The notes beneath the pieces were generated by a model. The model saw only the letters and a list, made by a program, of their open reading frames with translations. It was not told where the DNA came from and did not search any database. The position numbers were made by a program, and so were the translations under genes. A stretch of 11,697 nucleotides of DNA from Acidobacteriota bacterium (GTDB lineage: Bacteria; Acidobacteriota; Thermoanaerobaculia; UBA5066). Location: positions 1 through 11,697 of the forward strand of contig JAEUQS010000322.1 in the NCBI GenBank assembly GCA_016789625.1. Direction: 5' to 3'. Position 1 is the first letter of the stretch. Each line of letters opens with the position of its first letter. Shown piece after piece: positions 7,677 to 11,697 of the stretch.

Positions 7677-7681
7677 CTCCT
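7677..7681 (-). promoter_or_regulatory. Strong ribosome binding site of fbaB
   Basis: AAAAAGGAG on the minus strand, with the AGGAG core seven bases before the fbaB ATG. It is one of the best Shine-Dalgarno sequences in this window and fixes the start. The A-run before it is the most AT-rich spot in the operon, but I find no convincing -35/-10 pair there. Confidence 0.8.
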
Positions 7682-7693
7682 TTTTCCCGGAGT

Positions 7694-8848
7694 TTAGCGA
7701 GGCTGACGCGAGAAGTGCCGCCGGAGCCTCTCGAAGAGGCTGGGAGCGGGCTCGGGCGGCTCCGGCACGGGCTTCTGGGGCGGGGGGGGCGCGAGCGCTT
7801 TCGCCTTCGTTTCCGAGACGATCGTCGCCAGCTCCGTGCGGATCTCGTGCTCGCGTTCCGAAGAGAGGTTCTTCGCGATGAACACGAGGCGCGACGTGCG
7901 GTCGGGCGTGGGCCACAGCGGCAGGCGCTGCGTGGGGTAGAGCACGCGCTGCACGGCCTGGACGACGAGCGGGCGCTCCTCGTCTCCCGCGATTCGGAGG
8001 AGGCCTTTCACGCGGAGGAGCCGCGGGGATTCCTCGTGCGTGAGATGGGAGAAGAACCTGGCGAACAGCGAGAAGTCCACGGCTTCGTCGAAGCGCACCG
8101 AGAAGCTCCTCACGGCGGCGTCATGAGGGCCGTGCGGGTGCGCGGCCTCGGGCTCCTTCGGGAGGTCGAGGCCCGCGACCCATTGCCCGAGCCGCTCTTT
8201 GCGGGCCTCGGCGTCCATGAGGCTCGCGCCGAGCAGCGCCTCGGGGGAGACCTCACCGAGCACGACGGGCACGATGGGTACGGTGGGGTTCAGACGGCGG
8301 AGCGCGCCGACGAGCGCGTCCCGCGTTTCGGGCGGGGCGAGATCGGTCTTCGTGAGGACGATGCGGTCCGCGAGGGCCGCCTGCTTCACGGCCTCGGGGT
8401 GCTCGACGAGCTGATCGAGCCCGAACACCGCGTCCACGGTGACGATCACGGTGTCGAGGTAGAGGAGCAGCACGATTCCGAGGTCGTTGAGAAGCGTGTC
8501 GAGGATGGGCGCGGGGTCCGCGAGGCCCGTCGTCTCGAGCACGAGGCGGGTGAACTGCGGGATCTCGCCGGCCTCACGCTTCGCGAAGAGGTTCTGGATC
8601 GCGCCCGAGAGGTCGCCCAGGTACTCGCAGCACACGCAGCCCGACTCCAGGAGCACGAGCTCGTCGCGGATCTCCGAGACGAGGAGGTTGTCGATCCCGA
8701 TCTCGCCGAACTCGTTCATGAGAACGGCGGTGTGAGCGAGGTCCGGGCTCCGGAGAAGGCCATTGAGGAGAGTGGTCTTGCCGCTCCCGAGGAAGCCGGT
8801 CAGAAGGAAGAGGGGGAGCCGGCCATCGGGGAGAACGCCGGGCAGCAC
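7694..8848 (-). CDS. COG0523 (CobW/ZNG1/YeiR-like) metallochaperone GTPase
   Basis: A 384-residue G3E-family GTPase. Walker A GFLGSGKTT is at 18-26, the metal-binding GCVCC motif (C71, C73, C74) is in switch I, ETTGLADP (105-112) is the Walker B region, and TKTD (166-169) is the guanine-specificity motif. The CobW C-terminal domain follows a short His-rich linker (HPHGPHD, near 238-244). A Pro-rich tail (PPPP...PVPEPPEPAP, from about 354) ends in a basic helix. Members use GTP-gated binding to hand zinc, cobalt or other metals to client proteins; which metal and client is unknown here. The GTG start at 8848 is the only workable one: it lies in the same frame as the upstream regulator, two codons after its TAG, with no Shine-Dalgarno, suggesting reinitiation. 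The preceding gene is a zinc-type SmtB sensor. Confidence 0.92.
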   Translation of the reverse strand: MLPGVLPDGRLPLFLLTGFLGSGKTTLLNGLLRSPDLAHTAVLMNEFGEIGIDNLLVSEIRDELVLLESGCVCCEYLGDLSGAIQNLFAKREAGEIPQFTRLVLETTGLADPAPILDTLLNDLGIVLLLYLDTVIVTVDAVFGLDQLVEHPEAVKQAALADRIVLTKTDLAPPETRDALVGALRRLNPTVPIVPVVLGEVSPEALLGASLMDAEARKERLGQWVAGLDLPKEPEAAHPHGPHDAAVRSFSVRFDEAVDFSLFARFFSHLTHEESPRLLRVKGLLRIAGDEERPLVVQAVQRVLYPTQRLPLWPTPDRTSRLVFIAKNLSSEREHEIRTELATIVSETKAKALAPPPPQKPVPEPPEPAPSLFERLRRHFSRQPR

Positions 8849-8854
8849 GCGGGT

Positions 8855-9298
8855 CTATTCGTTCGCGTGGGCGAGGGCGTTCAGCACGAGCTCCCTCACG
8901 TGGCCGTCGGCGAGGTCGTAGTAGATGTGCTTGCCGTTGCGCCGCCTCGCGATGAGGCCTTCGGTGCGCAGGAGGCGCAGCCTCTGCGACACGGTGGAGA
9001 GCTCGCTCTTCGTGGCGTCGGCGATCTCCGTGACGCACAGCTCGCCGTCCGAGAGGAGCGCGAGGATCGTGAGCCTCTCCTCGTCGCCCAGAGACTTGAA
9101 GACCCGCGCGGCCTTCACCACCGCCGCGCGGGCGTGCCCGATCGTCCGTGGAGCTCCGTGGCTGTGCGTCTCGACCTCGGCCTCGGACTCGTCGATCCCT
9201 CGCGGGTTGGGTCTCATGCTTCGATGCCGCCTCGCTCGATTCTCTCGCGTCCGTGCGGTCCTCCGACCGCCCGGGCTGCCCGACGGCACGTTCGTCAT
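8855..9298 (-). CDS. ArsR/SmtB-family metal-sensing repressor
   Basis: A winged-helix repressor of 147 residues from the ATG at 9298. The core runs from ARVFKSLGDEERLTILALL (64-82) through ELCVTEIAD (86-94), recognition helix LSTVSQRLRLLRTEGL (100-115) and wing ARRRNGKHIYYDL. The last helix carries D131-x-H133, H144 and E147, the exact D.H(10)H..E spacing of the alpha-5 zinc site of SmtB. The arsenic-type CxC of ArsR is absent (one Cys, C88). An HSH motif (45-47) may add an N-terminal ligand. The start at 9298 has GAGGA at 9304-9308. The alternative ATG at 9217 would give 120 residues, closer to SmtB length and without the Arg-rich N-terminal 27, but its best GAGG is 12 bases away. Proteins of this class leave DNA when loaded with metal. 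The stop is TAG, 6 bp before the GTPase start. Confidence 0.9.
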   Translation of the reverse strand: MTNVPSGSPGGRRTARTRENRARRHRSMRPNPRGIDESEAEVETHSHGAPRTIGHARAAVVKAARVFKSLGDEERLTILALLSDGELCVTEIADATKSELSTVSQRLRLLRTEGLIARRRNGKHIYYDLADGHVRELVLNALAHANE

Positions 9299-9312
9299 GG
9301 TGTTCCTCGTCC

Positions 9313-9336
9313 ACGCCTGAGGCGTCGTTTCACGAC
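9313..9336. repeat. Two small overlapping dyads between glutamine amidotransferase and ArsR genes
   Basis: ACGCC-TGA-GGCGT (9313-9325) and GTCGT-TTC-ACGAC (9324-9336) are perfect 5-bp inverted repeats with 3-base loops, sharing two bases. The second covers the amidotransferase stop codon (9330-9332). They lie in or beside the 31-bp spacer just before the repressor start. They could be operator half-sites or RNA hairpins; no AT-rich SmtB-type operator is evident. Confidence 0.5.
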
Positions 9337-10199
9337 CGTGACGGTGCTTCCCGGACGGGACGCACCGTCACGATGCGATCCGGGTGGATCACCACGACGT
9401 GCTGCACGGGCACGGGATCCCAGCCCGGATCGTCGCTCAGGGGCTCGGAGCAGACGAGGACGGCGCCCTTGCCCTCGTCCGGGTCGACCATGCGGCACAC
9501 CGTTCCCTCGCACGTGTAGCGCCGGCCCGTGTGGACGTAGAGCGACGCCGAGATGGAAGGATCGCTCGCCCACCTGAGGACGGCCGCCTCCTCGCCGTCG
9601 GCCACGGCGCAGTTGAGAACGCTGGTCGCCGTGACCCCGCGCTCGTCCATGACCTCTCGCACCACGCCGGCCATGCGCTCGAGAGCGTTTGCCATGCGGT
9701 CTCCGGCACCCCCGCGGGCCTCCAGCCCGAGGGCGTCGAGAAACGTCGCGAACAGGAGCTCCGAATCCGTCGTGCCCTGGATGACGTCGAAGGCCCGGTC
9801 GGAGAGCCGGGCCGAAAGGGCGCGCCGCAGCTTTCGGAAATCCCCGAGGCCGCCGTTGTGCATGAAAGAGAGCCGGCCGTGTACGAACGGATGACAGTTC
9901 ATCTCGGCCACGGGGATGCCGGGAGAGGCGGCCCGCACGTGCGCGAGGATGCAGCCGCTCCGGGCGACGTGCGCGAGGGACGTGAGGTTGGTGTTGCTCC
10001 AGGCGGGAGTGACCGAGCGAAACAGGACCGGCTCGGAAGCTCGGGACGGCACGTAGAACGCGACCCCGAACCCGTCGCCGTTCACGGGAGACGAGCGCTC
10101 GCGCGAGTCGAGGCTCTGCATCACGATGGAGTGGTCGGGGATCGTGAGCAGGGAATCGAGACCGATCGGGTCCCCCAGGTAGAGCGCGAAGCGGCACAC
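9330..10199 (-). CDS. Class II glutamine amidotransferase (YafJ/EgtC-like)
   Basis: A 289-residue Ntn-hydrolase. The protein begins MCRF, so removal of Met exposes the nucleophilic Cys2; this fixes the start at GTG 10199, although no good Shine-Dalgarno precedes it. Other glutaminase-domain motifs are NGDGFGVAFY (40-49), LAHVRAAS (85-92), NCHPF (101-105), FMHNGGL (112-118) and GTTDSELLF (142-150). The domain hydrolyses a gamma-glutamyl amide, releasing ammonia or trimming a gamma-glutamyl group. Stand-alone members include YafJ (unknown role) and EgtC of ergothioneine synthesis. No other egt gene is near, so the substrate stays open. Distances: 42 bp after DUF192 (with a hairpin) and 31 bp before the metal sensor, looser than the downstream run. 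The C-terminus coincides with a strong DNA hairpin. Confidence 0.9.
   Translation of the reverse strand: MCRFALYLGDPIGLDSLLTIPDHSIVMQSLDSRERSSPVNGDGFGVAFYVPSRASEPVLFRSVTPAWSNTNLTSLAHVARSGCILAHVRAASPGIPVAEMNCHPFVHGRLSFMHNGGLGDFRKLRRALSARLSDRAFDVIQGTTDSELLFATFLDALGLEARGGAGDRMANALERMAGVVREVMDERGVTATSVLNCAVADGEEAAVLRWASDPSISASLYVHTGRRYTCEGTVCRMVDPDEGKGAVLVCSEPLSDDPGWDPVPVQHVVVIHPDRIVTVRPVREAPSRS
9337..9372. repeat. Strong stem-loop at the 3' end of the glutamine amidotransferase gene
   Basis: CGTGACGGTGC (9337-9347) is the perfect reverse complement of GCACCGTCACG (9362-9372). After one T-C mismatch (9348/9361), TCCC (9349-9352) pairs with GGGA (9357-9360), leaving a 4-base loop. The result is 15 base pairs with one mismatch, inside the last codons of the gene. 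No T-tract follows on either strand, so it is not a typical intrinsic terminator. It may act as an mRNA 3'-end stabiliser, partial terminator, or protein site separating the upstream genes from the metal-sensor operon. Confidence 0.75.
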
Positions 10200-10205
10200 G
10201 GCGGG

Positions 10206-10233
10206 CCGCTCAGAACCCGCTATCGGGTTGCGG
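10206..10233. other. Hairpin between DUF192 and glutamine amidotransferase genes
   Basis: AACCCG (10214-10219) pairs with CGGGTT (10224-10229) around a CTAT loop. An outer CCGC/GCGG pair (10206-10209 with 10230-10233) extends it across a 4-base bulge. It begins 8 bases after the DUF192 stop and ends 6 bases before the amidotransferase GTG. No T-run follows, so it is either a weak or Rho-assisted terminator or a structure limiting translation of the next gene. Confidence 0.5.
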
Positions 10234-10241
10234 AGACACCC

Positions 10242-10775
10242 TCACCTCTCCGGCACGTCGAGGAAGCGCAGCTTCGCGCCGATGGCGACGCCGTTGGCGG
10301 CGGCGAGGCCGCCGTTCAGCTCGACGACCGTGTCGGCCGGTGCCTGGGAGGGGTAGGTGGCGCAGGGCTCGGCCCGGCAGGGCATGGCCCTGGGCTGGAT
10401 GCCGACGACCGTGCCGTCCTTCAGCGTGAACACGATGTCGAGGGGGAAGTGGCAGTTCTTCATCCAGAACGCACGGGGCTCCGGCTTGTCGAACAGGAAC
10501 ACCATCCCGCTGTCCGCCGGCATCGACTCCCGGTACATGAGCCCCTGGCCCTTCTCTTCGTCCGAGCGCGCGAGCTCCAGGCTGATCGCCTTGCCCGAAG
10601 GCAGCAGGACGCGTGGGCCCTTCGCCGCGCTCGCGGCCGCCGCTGCGCCCGTATGCGCGGCGTCTTTCGGCGCCCCGGCGGGCGCGGAGGGTGCGCTGGC
10701 GACTCCCCCTGCGTCCTTGGTGCAGCCCGGCGAGGAGAGCGCCATCGCGAGCGCCGAAGCGAGGAGAAACCTCAA
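10242..10775 (-). CDS. DUF192-family secreted/lipoprotein
   Basis: A 177-residue protein: short N-terminal signal (1-17), Cys18 in a non-standard lipobox (SSPGC), an Ala/Pro-rich linker (20-52), then a full DUF192 domain (about 55-177). The domain shows its hallmark RSDEEKGQGLMYRESMP, FLFDKPEPRAFWMKN, FPLDIVF and a late VVELNGG..A..G motif. It carries three extra Cys (108, 133, 138), two of them in PCRAEPC, suggesting a disulfide or metal site outside the cytoplasm. DUF192 has no established enzymatic role. The start is TTG at 10775, overlapping the stop of the sigma-54 activator by 4 bp (TTGA). A perfect AGGAGG at 10783-10788, seven bases upstream, makes this unusual start convincing. Expression is therefore tied to the activator gene. 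Confidence 0.88.
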   Translation of the reverse strand: MRFLLASALAMALSSPGCTKDAGGVASAPSAPAGAPKDAAHTGAAAAASAAKGPRVLLPSGKAISLELARSDEEKGQGLMYRESMPADSGMVFLFDKPEPRAFWMKNCHFPLDIVFTLKDGTVVGIQPRAMPCRAEPCATYPSQAPADTVVELNGGLAAANGVAIGAKLRFLDVPER

Positions 10776-11697
10776 GAAACGGCCTCCTCACGACTCTTGT
10801 TCTCGTACACCTCTTCCTCTTCTTTCTTCACGCCGTACTTCTTGGCGTAGTAACGGAACGACCGCTCGCTCATCCGCAGGAGCTCGGCGGCCCTGATCTG
10901 GACTCCGGCCGTGCGGTCGAGCGCCTGCTGCATGAGCCTCTTGCCGAGCCACTGCAGGTAGGCCTCGAGATCGAGGCCTTCGGGGGGCAGGTCGAAGCCC
11001 TCGAGGGTCGTGGCCTGGGGGAGCCCGGCGGGGTGGAGAAACGTCTCGGGCAGCGAGCCCGTGGTGACGATGTCCGAAGGCTCGAGCGCGACGGTTCGCT
11101 CGATGAGGTTCTCGAGCTCGCGCACGTTGCCGGGCCAGGGGTGGCCCTCGAGGAGCCGCATCGCCTCGGTGGAGATCCGCTTCTCGGGCACGCCCTGGTC
11201 GGCAGCGATCTTGCGCAGGAAGTGCTGCACCAGGTAGGGAATGTCCTCGCGCCGCTCCCGCAGGGGCGGAATCTGGAGCGGGATGACGTTGATGCGGTAG
11301 TAGAGGTCCTCGCGGAAGCTGCCGTCGGCCACCTTCCTGGCGAGGTCCTTGTTGGTCGCGCAGATGATCCGCACGTCGACGGGCTCTTCCACGTTGCCGC
11401 CCACCCGGCGCACGACCCGTTCCTGGAGGACACGCAGGAGCTTCACCTGCATCGTGAGCGTCGTCTCGCCGATCTCGTCGAGGAAGAGCGTGCCGCCCTC
11501 GGCCTCCTTGAAGAGACCCTTCTTGTCGCGGACGGCACCGGTGAAGGAGCCGCGCTCGTGGCCGAAGAGCTCGGACTCGAGGAGGTTCTCGGGCATCGCT
11601 CCGCAGTTGATCGAAACGAAGGACCGCGTCGATCGCGGGGAGGCCTGGTGAATCGCCCGCGCCGCGAGCTCCTTTCCCGTGCCCGACTCGCCGTTGA
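10772..11697 (-). CDS. Sigma-54-dependent activator, NtrC/PilR-like (5' partial)
   Basis: The frame is open to the window edge, so the N-terminus (probably a receiver or sensor domain) is missing; 307 residues are visible. The first residues are NGESGTGKE, the Walker A of the AAA+ domain, so the Met at 11596 is internal. Next come ELFGHERGSFTGA (42-54), where the sigma-54 contact loop reads GSFTGA rather than GAFTGA, and GGTLFLDEIGE (Walker B, D73-E74). LYYRINVIPLQIPPLRERREDI and HPWPGNVRELENLIERT follow as arginine-finger and sensor II regions. A Fis-type helix-turn-helix (about 261-288, ..AAELLRMSERSFRYYAKKYG) precedes an acidic tail. The 'RSFRYYAKKYG' helix recalls PilR, regulator of type IV pili, but no pilus gene is in view. 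It activates transcription from -24/-12 promoters. It overlaps DUF192 by 4 bp. Confidence 0.93.
   Translation of the reverse strand, partial: NGESGTGKELAARAIHQASPRSTRSFVSINCGAMPENLLESELFGHERGSFTGAVRDKKGLFKEAEGGTLFLDEIGETTLTMQVKLLRVLQERVVRRVGGNVEEPVDVRIICATNKDLARKVADGSFREDLYYRINVIPLQIPPLRERREDIPYLVQHFLRKIAADQGVPEKRISTEAMRLLEGHPWPGNVRELENLIERTVALEPSDIVTTGSLPETFLHPAGLPQATTLEGFDLPPEGLDLEAYLQWLGKRLMQQALDRTAGVQIRAAELLRMSERSFRYYAKKYGVKKEEEEVYENKSREEAVS
10783..10788 (-). promoter_or_regulatory. Shine-Dalgarno deciding the TTG start of the DUF192 gene
   Basis: AGGAGG on the minus strand lies inside the last codons of the sigma-54 activator gene, with a 7-base spacer to TTG 10775. It supports the rare TTG start and efficient initiation at the overlap. 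Confidence 0.78.

Noticed and set aside
7670..7720. Independent promoter for fbaB upstream of its A-rich leader
   Set aside because: A TAAACT-like -10 can be found but has no acceptable -35 at 16-19 bp; the A-run is better explained as ribosome binding site context.
9218..9330. Classical SmtB-type 12-2-12 operator upstream of the ArsR gene
   Set aside because: No AT-rich TGAA...TTCA-type palindrome is present; only GC-rich dyads were found and are listed separately.
4742..9577. A 1611-codon open frame on the + strand, antisense to padR through the amidotransferase gene
   Set aside because: It runs opposite eight well-supported minus-strand genes. Its product is a low-complexity Arg/Glu/Val/Leu-rich sequence with no domain. 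In GC-rich DNA with strong third-position G/C bias, stops are depleted in the antisense frame, which explains it.
11594..11596. ATG as start of the sigma-54 activator
   Set aside because: The Walker A motif is encoded upstream of it in the same frame (11670-11695), so this Met is internal.
1..11697. tRNA, rRNA, CRISPR array, insertion sequence or attachment site
   Set aside because: No regular direct-repeat/spacer array, transposase, terminal repeats or RNA gene was recognised on either strand, and genes fill nearly all of the sequence.

Overview
The window is a GC-rich, gene-dense bacterial segment. It most resembles an Acidobacteriota genome (Thermoanaerobaculia/Vicinamibacteria-like), possibly from an uncultured lineage. 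The indicators are a PadR regulator overlapping an orphan duplicated MacB/FtsX permease (the ADOP type expanded in acidobacteria), a Ser/Thr kinase carrying a TolB/PD40 propeller, and a nucleotidyltransferase with a tiny partner gene. The taxonomic placement is inference from gene types only. No mobile element, CRISPR array, tRNA or rRNA was seen.

Layout. Only the first gene (1-1962, kinase/propeller, 5' truncated) is on the + strand. It converges on everything else across a 39-bp gap that holds four copies of a 9-bp tandem repeat. All other genes lie on the minus strand and are described here in transcription order, from high to low coordinates. A sigma-54 activator (3' part only) overlaps a DUF192 lipoprotein gene by 4 bp. 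After a hairpin-bearing gap of 42 bp comes a class II glutamine amidotransferase whose 3' end forms a strong inverted repeat. Next is a tight run: an SmtB/ArsR metal sensor, a COG0523 (CobW/ZNG1-like) GTPase, class I fructose-bisphosphate aldolase FbaB, cofactor-dependent phosphoglycerate mutase GpmA, a 63-residue helical protein, and a nucleotidyltransferase. Gaps in this run are 6, 24, 9 and 10 bp and then a 4-bp overlap, so it could be one operon. A 63-bp gap with a clear sigma-70-type promoter then drives padR and the ADOP permease, which overlap by 8 bp.

How the genes may work together. The sensor has an intact alpha-5 metal-site pattern and precedes a metallochaperone-type GTPase. The two glycolytic enzymes that follow are both from classes that need no catalytic metal, whereas their analogues (class II aldolase, iPGM) use zinc or manganese. 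This suggests a metal-responsive or metal-sparing glycolytic operon. The last two genes look like an uncharacterised two-gene nucleotidyltransferase cassette, possibly of toxin-antitoxin type. The padR promoter places the predicted transcript start essentially at the ATG, so padR may be made from a leaderless mRNA. No stretch longer than 63 bp lacks a gene.
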